Shown here one piece after another: positions 6,915-14,010 of a stretch of 14,639 nt of DNA. The DNA lies in NCBI GenBank assembly GCA_037442505.1, contig JBBIPZ010000008.1, positions 1 to 14,639 on the forward strand, written 5' to 3'. Origin of the DNA: JBBIPZ01 sp037442505 [NCBI: Deltaproteobacteria bacterium]. Its GTDB lineage: Bacteria > CALINM01. The notes beneath the pieces were generated by a model. It worked only from the letters and a program-made list of their open reading frames with translations, did no database searches and was not told the origin of the DNA. The translations under genes and the position numbers were made by a program. Positions within the stretch are counted from its first letter, which is position 1. Every line of letters begins with the position of its first letter.

Positions 6915-7727
6915 CTATACCTTCTGGTAAGTTACAACTCTGTTTATAATAAAAGGCTTAAAAGCCCTCGTTACATTATGAAGACTCTCCGAAAGACTTA
7001 AAAACAAAAATCCTCCAGTTGCTAAAGAATCATAGAGGTTTGCAACTGCTCTTTGTTTTGCTTTATCATCAAAATAAATTAATACATTGCGACAGAATAA
7101 TATATCTACATTGCATATTTTTCTTGTTTCACTACTTTTTATAAGATTTATGTGATGAAATGCAACCATTTTTTTTATTTGATCACAAATTTGATAAAAC
7201 TGGTTATCTATCTTTTTGAAATACTTTTGCATAAGAGATGTTGGAACATTTCTAACTGAATATGAATTATATATCCCCCTTTTCGCCGATTCAAGAGCCG
7301 CTAATGAAATATCAGAAGCTATAAGTTCAATTGAAGAAGATATTCCACTTTCTAAAAGCAAAATCGCAATTGTATAAATCTCTTCGCCTGTTGAACAGGC
7401 TGCGGACCAAATTTTTATCCTCGTTTTTTTTTGCTTTAGCTGAGAAATAACATTTTGAACACATACGTATAGTTGTTCCTGTTCTCTAAAAAAATATGTT
7501 TCGTTAGTTGTAATCGCATTATAAAGGTTAATAAGTTCACCACTCCCGGAAGAACTTTTTATATAAGACAGATAATCATCAAAACTATCTTTTCTACACT
7601 CTTTAATCCTATTTTGCAACCTATTTTCAATGAAATATTTTTTTGCATCATTTATATATATTCCAGTAAGTTCATAAATATAATCACGAAGTGCCTTAAA
7701 AGTATTGTCACTTAGAACTAAATTCAT
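6915..7727 (-). CDS. cheR: Chemoreceptor glutamate methyltransferase CheR
   Basis: CheR transfers methyl groups from S-adenosylmethionine to receptor glutamates. The 270-residue product has the N-terminal helical CheR domain (about 1-75, with GIYINDAKKYFIENRL). The Rossmann-type methyltransferase domain follows: TTNETYFFRE at 73-82, the SAM-binding motif WSAACSTGEEIYTIAI at about 107-122, an acidic strand end IASDIS at 136-141, and CRNVLIYF at 212-219. Length matches the family. The start ATG (7727-7725) overlaps the TGA of the HEAT-repeat gene (7726-7724) as ATGA, and no good Shine-Dalgarno is visible, so translation probably depends on coupling to that gene. Both MCPs in the window lack a C-terminal tethering pentapeptide, so CheR here probably docks directly at methylation sites. 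Confidence 0.97.
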   Translation of the reverse strand: MNLVLSDNTFKALRDYIYELTGIYINDAKKYFIENRLQNRIKECRKDSFDDYLSYIKSSSGSGELINLYNAITTNETYFFREQEQLYVCVQNVISQLKQKKTRIKIWSAACSTGEEIYTIAILLLESGISSSIELIASDISLAALESAKRGIYNSYSVRNVPTSLMQKYFKKIDNQFYQICDQIKKMVAFHHINLIKSSETRKICNVDILFCRNVLIYFDDKAKQRAVANLYDSLATGGFLFLSLSESLHNVTRAFKPFIINRVVTYQKV

Positions 7728-9145
7728 ACACTTAAAAACCCCAAACGTTTAGCAAATTCTCTGATATATAAAGGGGCATCCTTTAAAAATTCTAAAAGAA
7801 GCTCCTTATCAATATTTTCTAATGCAAAAAAACATTCAGATATAATATCAGCATATTTTTCATGTATAAGAACAGACCAAATAGAATTAAATGCCTCTTT
7901 TTTCCCTATTTTACCAAGACTTGTGATTGCAACTTTTCTTACATGACTATCAGGATCACTTACTCTTTCTAAAAAAACTTTTTGCACTTCTTCTATATAT
8001 GCAACATTAGACAATGCATTTATTGAAGCTCTTCTTATATCCCTTAAATCTTTCTGTAAAATATTAATTAAATGAGGAACTGATTTTTCACACTGCAACT
8101 CACCTACAATCTCAATAGCCAATACCTTCGCTCGAAATTTGTATTTATCGCTGTTTATAACTTCAATAAAAAAATCATTGCATCCACACTGTCTTAATAT
8201 ATCTTTAACAACAAATAAATAGTCTTCATCATAAGGTTCGGTGGGATCAAGAGAACCGGCAATATCTATAATTTTAGGTAAATTGTGTATATACCCAAGA
8301 GAAATTAACCCTTTTATAGCTAATATTTTTTCTTCCCAAACACTTTCTGTTACAATTTCTAACAGGATATCTTCTATACCATTAACTTTTTTTGCAATAT
8401 CATAAAACTCATTTTTAATAACTCCTTTCACAATTTCAGCCTTTTCTATTTCACCAACCTTAAAAAATGAGTCTATAAGTAGCTCAAAACCAGCTTTACT
8501 TCCCATATTGCTTAATGATTCAATAGCAGCAATCCTGATTGATATAAGCGGCGATTCAATAAGTTTTGCTATTTTTGGAACTGATTTTATACTTTTAAAA
8601 AAAGAAAGAGCTTCTAAAGCTGAAAAAACTACCCATTCTTCGTCATCAAGAGCAGATATAAGTTCATCTTCTGCTTTAACAAGTTCAAGAGATTTAATCG
8701 TTTTTGCTGCTGCCCCTCTTACATTTGGATTTGGGTCTTTTCGCAATAGTTGAATTACTTCATCTTCGTAGTCACAATGTCCAATATTAGATATAATATC
8801 AAGTGCAAATTTTCTGATATCGTCATCTTTATCCATCAAAAGAGGTCTTAGAACTTTAACGGCGGCTTCTCTTAATTGTTGGAGAATAATAATTGCAGTG
8901 TTTCTTAAATAAGCTTCCTCTCTTAATAAAGGAAGTAACATGTAAGCAGTAACTTCTCCGCCAATGTTTATAAGAGATCTCATAGCTGCATCTTGGACTC
9001 CAACATTTTCATCCCTCAATGCATTGATGAGGGGATAAATTGCCCTTTCATCTGCATCTGCTAAAGCTTCTGCAGCCGCATGTCTTACAGTTGCGTCTGG
9101 TGATTTCAATTTTTCAAGATACTTTTCTATTGTTGTGGCTTTCAT
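7724..9145 (-). CDS. HEAT-repeat protein, first gene of the chemotaxis operon; function unknown
   Basis: This 473-residue, all-helical protein is built of about ten or more HEAT/PBS-lyase-type repeats. Clear units include SPDATVRHAAAEALAD, NVGVQDAAMRSLINIGG, DDDIRKFALDIISNIG, NPNVRGAAAKTI, DLRDIRRASINALSNV and DPDSHVRKVAITSLGKIG, at a period of about 30 residues. The middle (about 225-330) is more divergent. No signal peptide, membrane segment or catalytic motif is seen, so a cytoplasmic protein-binding scaffold is likely. Its first position in the operon and its 4-base ATGA overlap with cheR tie it to receptor methylation or array assembly, but no function should be assigned. ATG 9145 lacks a ribosome site and lies about one base after the predicted transcription start of the sigma-28-like promoter, pointing to a leaderless message. 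Confidence 0.9.
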   Translation of the reverse strand: MKATTIEKYLEKLKSPDATVRHAAAEALADADERAIYPLINALRDENVGVQDAAMRSLINIGGEVTAYMLLPLLREEAYLRNTAIIILQQLREAAVKVLRPLLMDKDDDIRKFALDIISNIGHCDYEDEVIQLLRKDPNPNVRGAAAKTIKSLELVKAEDELISALDDEEWVVFSALEALSFFKSIKSVPKIAKLIESPLISIRIAAIESLSNMGSKAGFELLIDSFFKVGEIEKAEIVKGVIKNEFYDIAKKVNGIEDILLEIVTESVWEEKILAIKGLISLGYIHNLPKIIDIAGSLDPTEPYDEDYLFVVKDILRQCGCNDFFIEVINSDKYKFRAKVLAIEIVGELQCEKSVPHLINILQKDLRDIRRASINALSNVAYIEEVQKVFLERVSDPDSHVRKVAITSLGKIGKKEAFNSIWSVLIHEKYADIISECFFALENIDKELLLEFLKDAPLYIREFAKRLGFLSV

Positions 9146-9152
9146 ACTTTAT

Positions 9153-9179
9153 TTATCTGTAGTTTTAGTAAAAACTTTA
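9153..9179 (-). promoter_or_regulatory. Sigma-28 (FliA)-like promoter of the chemotaxis operon
   Basis: On the minus strand TAAAGTTT (9179-9172) exactly matches the E. coli sigma-28 -35 consensus. After an 11-base spacer comes ACAGATAA (9160-9153), 6 of 8 matches to GCCGATAA. With usual spacing the transcript starts near 9146, right at the HEAT gene's ATG (9145). This would place the whole operon under the late flagellar sigma factor. The motif is seen; its activity is inferred. Confidence 0.75.
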
Positions 9180-9207
9180 GTTTAAATAAAATTAATCTAA
9201 AGTTTTT
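9170..9207. repeat. Perfect 11-bp inverted repeat formed by back-to-back -35 elements
   Basis: AAAAACTTTAG (9170-9180) is the exact reverse complement of CTAAAGTTTTT (9197-9207), separated by 16 AT-only bases. Each arm contains the -35 element of one divergent sigma-28-like promoter. The symmetry may simply reflect two copies of the same promoter element, or it may also bind a dimeric regulator. Confidence 0.85.
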
Positions 9208-9224
9208 ATATCTTTTTTCGATAT
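9198..9224 (+). promoter_or_regulatory. Sigma-28 (FliA)-like promoter of the second MCP gene
   Basis: TAAAGTTT (9198-9205), an 11-base spacer, then TTCGATAT (9217-9224), which shares the CGATA core of GCCGATAA. The predicted start near 9231 leaves a leader of about 26 bases that contains GGAGG (9245-9249), 7 bases before ATG 9257. Chemoreceptor genes are classic sigma-28 targets, so sequence and context agree. Confidence 0.8.
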
Positions 9225-9256
9225 AAACATATACTTAATGTTATGGAGGTTTATAT

Positions 9257-10867
9257 ATGTTTAAAGGTTTTACTGTCAAAAGGAAGCTTATTTTTGGATT
9301 TGGAACAATTATCACTGTAATGTTATTTTATGGGTTACTATCTATTTTTGGACTGGTAAAAAATTTAAAAAATTTAGAGGATGAAAAACTTCGAATAGAA
9401 AAAATTTTATTAACTCAGCGCATTAACATAGATGTCCAAAAAATACTTTTAAAAGTATCAAAAATTATAGTTGTAAAAGATCCAGAAATTAAAAATGAGA
9501 TTGCACTTCTTAGAACAGATTATAAAGAAGCCTTTGATAAACTAAAAAAAATAACAAAAAAGCAGGAAGGGCTAAAATTGATAGATGATTTAGCTATCCT
9601 TATGAAAGAAACAGCGCCTTATAATGATATGGTAATTAAAAATGCTACTGAAGGAAATGATACGAATACCGCCATGAGTGTGTATGTCGTAGAGGTAGAA
9701 CCAAGATTATCAAAAATAAATAAAGCATTAACAGATCTTGTACAATACCAACAAAAAAGAGTTAATGAAGAAATAAATCAAAAAAAACAAAATAGTAATA
9801 TTATGCTTATAATGACAACTATAGCAATTGCGATTGTTCTTCTTTTTAGTCTTATAATATCATTTTCTATCTATAATTCCATATCAAAACCTATAGCAAA
9901 TCTTAATTATAATTTACAGAAAATTGCAAATGGCGACTTAGTAATGACAATTGATACTTCACGACAAGATGAAATAGGTGAAATTGCTAGAAACTTAGAT
10001 ACAGCAATAAATGCTATTAAAACACTTATCTCCCACGCAAAGAATGCTTCTTTTAATTTATCTTCGAGTGCCGAAGAATTAAGCAGAACTACTGAAGAGA
10101 TCAATAAAAGCATAAAAAACCAGACAGAACGGGCATCTCAAATTGCTACATCTGCAGAAGAAATGACTCAAACAATTACTGACATAGCAAAAAATGCTTC
10201 CAATATAGCTGAAGTTAGCACAAACTCTGCAGGCACAGCTAAGGAAGGCAAAAATAAAGCTTTAAAAACATTAGAAGAGATCAAAAAGATAAAATTAGCT
10301 TCAGAAAAACTTGGTATGATAATCACCAATTTAGGAGAACGTTCAGCCCACATAGGTGAAATTATCGTCGTTATTAAAGATATTGCTGATCAAACAAACT
10401 TGCTTGCACTTAATGCAGCCATAGAAGCAGCGAGAGCTGGAGAACAGGGTAGAGGTTTTGCTGTCGTTGCTGATGAGGTAAGAAAATTGGCTGAAAGGAC
10501 GGGGAAAGCAACTGATGAAATAAGTCAGATGATACAAAATATTCAAAAAGACATTGAAATTGCAATACAATCAATGGATGAAACTGCAAAAAGAGTTGAA
10601 GACGGTGTAATAGATTCTCAAGATACTTCAGCTTCAATAGACATGATTGTTAAGAAAACTGAAGAAGTTAGAGAGATGATACAGCAAATAGCTACTGCAA
10701 CAGAAGAAATGTCTTCTACAACCGAAACAATTTCTCAAGATATTACAAACATTGTAGAGGGCTTGAAAGGAAATAGCCTTGCTACTGAACAGGCTGATCA
10801 AATTGCTTCTAATGTTTCCTCAATGGGACACGATTTACTTACATCTATTGGAAAGTTCAATATATAA
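9257..10867 (+). CDS. Methyl-accepting chemotaxis protein with helical-bundle-type sensor domain
   Basis: This 536-residue transmembrane chemoreceptor has membrane segments at about 11-34 and 182-206, with an extracytoplasmic domain of about 147 residues between them. That domain is predicted helical and charged (for example [19 protein letters not shown]), most like the four-helix-bundle MCP sensor family. No zinc-ligand pattern like that of the other MCP is seen. HAMP covers about 207-258 ([18 protein letters not shown]). The signalling hairpin has its tip near 396 in [12 protein letters not shown] and arms of about 140 residues, the same length class as the MCP at 998-2590, so the two can probably share mixed arrays. 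The tip regions are nearly identical while the sensor domains differ. The C-terminus is GKFNI, without a tethering pentapeptide. It is divergent from the che operon, has its own sigma-28-like promoter and ends just before a hairpin. The ligand is unknown. Confidence 0.96.
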   Translation: MFKGFTVKRKLIFGFGTIITVMLFYGLLSIFGLVKNLKNLEDEKLRIEKILLTQRINIDVQKILLKVSKIIVVKDPEIKNEIALLRTDYKEAFDKLKKITKKQEGLKLIDDLAILMKETAPYNDMVIKNATEGNDTNTAMSVYVVEVEPRLSKINKALTDLVQYQQKRVNEEINQKKQNSNIMLIMTTIAIAIVLLFSLIISFSIYNSISKPIANLNYNLQKIANGDLVMTIDTSRQDEIGEIARNLDTAINAIKTLISHAKNASFNLSSSAEELSRTTEEINKSIKNQTERASQIATSAEEMTQTITDIAKNASNIAEVSTNSAGTAKEGKNKALKTLEEIKKIKLASEKLGMIITNLGERSAHIGEIIVVIKDIADQTNLLALNAAIEAARAGEQGRGFAVVADEVRKLAERTGKATDEISQMIQNIQKDIEIAIQSMDETAKRVEDGVIDSQDTSASIDMIVKKTEEVREMIQQIATATEEMSSTTETISQDITNIVEGLKGNSLATEQADQIASNVSSMGHDLLTSIGKFNI

Positions 10868-10875
10868 CTTTTTCG

Positions 10876-10907
10876 AGGATGGTATTAAATACCATCCTTC
10901 TTATTTT
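10876..10907 (+). terminator. Hairpin terminator between convergent MCP and fliN genes
   Basis: AGGATGGTAT (10876-10885) and ATACCATCCT (10889-10898) form a perfect 10-bp stem with a TAA loop, followed on the plus strand by T-rich TCTTATTTT. It starts 9 bases after the MCP stop and its tail overlaps the fliN stop codon. On the minus strand no T run follows the stem, so it serves the MCP best and may act only weakly for fliN. Confidence 0.8.
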
Positions 10908-11239
10908 AACTGCTTTATTCTATCTGTAGGGCTTATGATATCAGTTATTCTGATGCCAAATTTTTCATTGATAACTACAACCTCACCACGAGCAATGAGT
11001 CTATTATTGACAAATACTTCCATTGGTTCACCTGCTAATTTTTCAAGTTCAATTACTGACCCTTGACCTAATTGAAGCAAGTCCCTTATTATCATTTTCG
11101 TCCTACCTATTTCAACTGTTACTTCCAAAGGTATATCAAGTAAAAATTCTATATCTCTTGCCATATCCGACTTATTACTGCTTTCCTGAAGGTTATCAAA
11201 GTTAGCATTTTTGATTTCATTGTCATTTTTTTCACCCAT
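10901..11239 (-). CDS. fliN: Flagellar motor switch protein FliN
   Basis: FliN is a cytoplasmic C-ring protein that, with FliM, sets rotation direction and aids export. The product is 112 residues. The first 30 or so are polar and probably flexible (NDNEIKNANFDNLQESSNKSD). Residues about 31-112 form a SpoA domain: LLDIPLEVTVEIGRTKMIIR, LLQLGQGSVIELEKLAGEP, VFVNNRLIARGEVVVINEKF and GIRITDII, all typical of FliN. AAGGAG about 8 bases before ATG 11239 supports the start. It follows fliM after 12 bases, forming a two-gene unit with no further gene before the convergent MCP. It is slightly shorter than E. coli FliN (137), the difference lying in the variable N-terminus. No FliY-type CheC domain is present. 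Confidence 0.96.
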   Translation of the reverse strand: MGEKNDNEIKNANFDNLQESSNKSDMARDIEFLLDIPLEVTVEIGRTKMIIRDLLQLGQGSVIELEKLAGEPMEVFVNNRLIARGEVVVINEKFGIRITDIISPTDRIKQLK

Positions 11240-11251
11240 AAACTACGCTCC

Positions 11252-12232
11252 TTACCTGGTTTTATCTATAATCTTTGTAATTTTTACAGCTTGGCTTCCC
11301 TTATGAATTCCAAGTATCCCTTTAAGTTTTAAAACTCCTTCCACTTTAATATCTAATTCTTCTGATACATTCTTTTTTAAAACTATTACGTTACCTACCT
11401 TCATCTCTTTCATATCTTTTATCATCATTTCCGTTTTACCAAGTTCAACAGTTATATTTACCATCGATGATAAAAGAGCATCTTTTATAATAGTATAAAC
11501 ATTTTGATCTATTTCGTGAGTTTCCTTTTTCACAACTGAATAAAGTTTATCCCTAATAGGCTCTAACATTGAAAAGGGAATACAAAAAAACATTTTTCCA
11601 GAAAAATCTTCAATATAAATTTCCATCTCTATCTTAATAACTATTTCTGAAGATGTAACAATATTTACAAATTGTGGGTTCATTTCAGAACTAACAAATT
11701 GAGGGCTGATTTCTATTATAGTTTTCCACCCTTCTTTAAGATCATTTAATGCAGCATCTACAAGCTTTCTAATAATTTTTTGTTCAATAGGTGTAAAATA
11801 TCTACCTTCTGATTTTACATATCTAACTGAAGGACTGCCAAAAAAGCACTCTACAAAAGCAAAGACTGTGGGGGCTTCAATTATAAATAGTGCAGTACCT
11901 TTTAATGGTTCCATTTTAAAAATGTTTATACTTGAAGGCATAGGAATCGTTTTTATAAAATCACCAAATTTAATTGTTTCTACGGTCTTAACTTTAATAT
12001 CAACAAACTTCTTTATTTGTGTTGACAAAGAATCTCTAAAAAGACGGTTGAATTTTTCCTGAACCATTTCCAGCCCCTGCATACGACCTCTCACAACCTT
12101 TTCAGGGCTCGCAAGGTCAAGTAGTTTAACACCGTCTGTTGGAGCTTCTTTTTTTGTTTCTGTCTCTATAGCCCCACTTTCTACACCACTTAAAAGGGCA
12201 TCAACCTCGTCTTGAGATAATATTTTGCTCAC
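11252..12232 (-). CDS. fliM: Flagellar motor switch protein FliM (GTG start)
   Basis: FliM is the C-ring protein that receives CheY-P. From GTG 12232 it is 326 residues and begins with the CheY-P-binding peptide SKILSQDEVDALLSG (residues 2-16), almost the family consensus. The middle domain covers about 45-230 (GLEMVQEKFNRLFRDSLS near its start). The GGxG loop seen in many FliMs appears here as CFFGSPSVRY, a small departure. A C-terminal SpoA domain (about 245-326) includes NITVELGKTEMMIKDM. The GTG start is preferred over the in-frame ATG at 12262 because AAGGAG (12245-12240) lies 7 bases before it and because FliMs begin near this peptide; the ATG would add 10 atypical residues. fliN follows after 12 bases. 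Confidence 0.96.
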   Translation of the reverse strand: MSKILSQDEVDALLSGVESGAIETETKKEAPTDGVKLLDLASPEKVVRGRMQGLEMVQEKFNRLFRDSLSTQIKKFVDIKVKTVETIKFGDFIKTIPMPSSINIFKMEPLKGTALFIIEAPTVFAFVECFFGSPSVRYVKSEGRYFTPIEQKIIRKLVDAALNDLKEGWKTIIEISPQFVSSEMNPQFVNIVTSSEIVIKIEMEIYIEDFSGKMFFCIPFSMLEPIRDKLYSVVKKETHEIDQNVYTIIKDALLSSMVNITVELGKTEMMIKDMKEMKVGNVIVLKKNVSEELDIKVEGVLKLKGILGIHKGSQAVKITKIIDKTR

Positions 12233-12245
12233 TAATATGCTCCTT
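12230..12245 (-). promoter_or_regulatory. Ribosome-binding site and GTG start of fliM
   Basis: AAGGAG (12245-12240), 7 bases, then GTG (12232-12230). The upstream in-frame ATG at 12262 has no comparable site. This places the CheY-P-binding peptide at the very N-terminus, as in other FliM proteins. Confidence 0.85.
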
Positions 12246-12284
12246 ACATTACTTACTATCAAAAACTATGCCTTACAATATTTC

Positions 12285-12317
12285 ATTGTAATCATAGTAC
12301 ATCTAAATTCAAGTCAA
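12285..12317 (-). promoter_or_regulatory. Possible sigma-70-type promoter for fliM-fliN
   Basis: On the minus strand TTGAAT (12312-12307), 16 bases, TACAAT (12290-12285) is a fair match. An overlapping alternative is TTGACT (12317-12312), 15 bases, TATGAT (12296-12291). A promoter is needed here because a terminator lies just upstream. The area is AT-rich, so chance matches are likely. Confidence 0.35.
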
Positions 12318-12330
12318 AATATTGACATAG

Positions 12331-12357
12331 AAAAGGGGAGGGTAATAATCCCCTCCC
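12331..12357 (-). terminator. Intrinsic terminator after flgE
   Basis: On the minus strand GGGAGGG (12357-12351), an 8-base loop, CCCTCCC (12342-12336), then C and TTTT (12334-12331). The 7-bp all-GC stem is conspicuous in this AT-rich region. It begins 8 bases after the flgE stop, closing the fliK-flgD-flgE unit and separating it from fliM-fliN. Confidence 0.8.
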
Positions 12358-12364
12358 AATTTAA

Positions 12365-13630
12365 TTATCTTTTGAGGTTTATCATTTCTTGTAAAAGTTC
12401 ATCGGAGGTTGTTATTATTCTGGAATTTGCTTGAAACCCTCTCTGAGCAGATATCATTCTAACAAACTCTTCTGCCATGTCTACATTACTTAACTCCAAA
12501 GAGTTTGATAAAACCCTTCCAAGTCCTCCCTTGCCGGGTGTACCAATTGTTGCAAATCCAGAATCAAAAGACTCTGAATAAAGATTTCTACCCAATTTGG
12601 TTAATTGAGTTGGTGCTACAAACTTCGCAAGTGCTATCTGTGCAATTGGTTTTATCTCTCCATTCGTATATATACCCGAAATAGTTCCATCCTGAGATAC
12701 TGAAACACTTTTTAATGCACCAGCTGGAAATCCATTTTGATTCTGGAAAAGAGTTGCAGACTCAGCAGCAAACTGGGTAAAACTCTGAAAATTAATCTGA
12801 ATAGGTTGGTTAGGTGTAGCTCCTCCGCCAAAATTAAATGTCTCATTAATTGCTGTACCACTTGCTGTTCCAGTGTTAGATGTTAGATTTACCAGAGCTC
12901 CTGTGCTATCAAATGTCATTGTTCCACTTGCTTGAACCTGATCAACGCCTGAAGCAGAGTCACTTGCTGAAACCACAGCATTCCAATCCCAGGTATTGCC
13001 AGCCGTTTTTGTAAAATATAAGGTTATGGACCTTGTATTACCTAAAGAGTCATAAACAGTAATAACATTGGAAAAGTTTGAAGTATTTAAAGGATCTGCA
13101 AGATTAAAACCGCCAGCTATTGGCGAAAGACGAGAGTCTAAGTTTGCAGAAAGGTTGACTATTGATGTTGGAAGCGTAGAATTATTAAATTGAGAAACAT
13201 CAATATCTCCAAGTACTCCTGAAAGTTGTCCTGCAGTGGTATAATTATACCCCTGAACGCTGAGACCATCACTATTAACAAGAAATCCATTTTTATCAAT
13301 AGTAAACTGACCAACTCGAGAATAGTACTTGCCTGATGCATCTTTTACAATAAAAAATCCATCTCCATCAATTGCAAGATCAAGAGCATTGCCCGTCGTC
13401 TCAAAAAAACCTTGAGAAAAAAGTGGTGATACATCACTTAACATTACTCCCCTCCCAATCTGCGAAGAACTAGTTCCACTTGAAAGGGTCTGACTCATAA
13501 CATCTGCAAATGTAACTCTGCTTGCTTTAAAACCCAAAGTGTTTAAATTAGAGATGTTATCACCAATCACAGATAATGCTGTTCCATTTGATTTCATACC
13601 ACTTATTCCTGTAAAAAGTGAAGTTAACAT
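12365..13630 (-). CDS. flgE: Flagellar hook protein FlgE
   Basis: FlgE polymerises outside the cell to form the hook, the flexible joint between rod and filament. The product is 421 residues, near the E. coli length (402). The N-terminal D0 segment has MLTSLFTGISGMKSNGTAL and NISNLNTLGFKAS, the rod/hook signature. LDLAIDGDGFFIVKD at about 83-97 is typical of the family. The centre is Ser/Thr/Asn-rich, consistent with the exposed hook domains. The C-terminal helix has NVDMAEEFVRMISAQRGFQA and ends DELLQEMINLKR, also canonical. There is no cleavable signal peptide, as expected for type III export. GGGAGG sits 9 bases before ATG 13630. It lies 14 bases after flgD, whose product caps the growing hook, which favours FlgE over the shorter rod proteins FlgF/FlgG. 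Confidence 0.95.
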   Translation of the reverse strand: MLTSLFTGISGMKSNGTALSVIGDNISNLNTLGFKASRVTFADVMSQTLSSGTSSSQIGRGVMLSDVSPLFSQGFFETTGNALDLAIDGDGFFIVKDASGKYYSRVGQFTIDKNGFLVNSDGLSVQGYNYTTAGQLSGVLGDIDVSQFNNSTLPTSIVNLSANLDSRLSPIAGGFNLADPLNTSNFSNVITVYDSLGNTRSITLYFTKTAGNTWDWNAVVSASDSASGVDQVQASGTMTFDSTGALVNLTSNTGTASGTAINETFNFGGGATPNQPIQINFQSFTQFAAESATLFQNQNGFPAGALKSVSVSQDGTISGIYTNGEIKPIAQIALAKFVAPTQLTKLGRNLYSESFDSGFATIGTPGKGGLGRVLSNSLELSNVDMAEEFVRMISAQRGFQANSRIITTSDELLQEMINLKR

Positions 13631-13644
13631 AGTTTTTTTCCTCC

Positions 13645-13998
13645 CTATAGTAAGATTTCTTTTATATCACTCATTGTTATAATGTTACCATTATCTAAAA
13701 CAAGATTTGTCTTTCCTTCTCCAAAATTAATTCCTAAAACCTTTGCTGAAAGACCTTCAATTGTTTTAACATTTTTTCCTATTAAATTAATAATCATACC
13801 ATTATTTAATGATTCCTGATAATTAATACTTTGTTCCATATTTTTGTTTAAATTAAATAATTGTTCTAATGAACTAAACTGGGCTAATTGAGCTGTAAAT
13901 TCTGTGCTATCCATTGGCTTTAATGGATCTTGGTATTGTAGCTGAGTTGTGAAAAGTTTTAAGAAATCATCTTTACTAACAATATTTCCAACAGCCAT
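13645..13998 (-). CDS. flgD: Flagellar hook-assembly (cap) protein FlgD, short form
   Basis: FlgD is the exported scaffold that caps the growing hook and allows FlgE to assemble. The product is only 117 residues. The conserved N-terminal region is complete: DDFLKLFTTQLQYQDPLKPM, then STEFTAQLAQFSSLEQLFNL, the family signature. A short beta-rich tail follows, IGKNVKTIEGLSAKVLGINF to NIITMSDIKEILL. E. coli FlgD (231 residues) carries an additional Ig/Fn3-like insertion that is absent here. Short FlgDs are also known in other bacteria, so this looks like a natural minimal form, not a truncation. AAAGGAGG 6 bases before ATG 13998 is an excellent ribosome site. It lies between fliK (12 bases) and flgE (14 bases). 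Confidence 0.95.
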   Translation of the reverse strand: MAVGNIVSKDDFLKLFTTQLQYQDPLKPMDSTEFTAQLAQFSSLEQLFNLNKNMEQSINYQESLNNGMIINLIGKNVKTIEGLSAKVLGINFGEGKTNLVLDNGNIITMSDIKEILL

Positions 13999-14010
13999 AT
14001 CAAACCTCCT

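Noticed and set aside
10378-10510. Near-identical DNA-level match between the two MCP genes as a recombination repeat
   Set aside because: The protein tip regions are the most conserved part of all MCPs, and the nucleotide sequences differ at many synonymous sites.
12233-12262. Upstream ATG adding ten residues to FliM
   Set aside because: No ribosome site precedes it, whereas AAGGAG sits 7 bases before GTG 12232, and FliM proteins start next to the LSQDEVDALL peptide.
12313-12326. Short palindrome GTCAA-AATA-TTGAC upstream of fliM as an operator
   Set aside because: The arms are only 5 bp in an AT-rich spacer, and one arm is explained by a possible -35 element; there is no second copy in the window.
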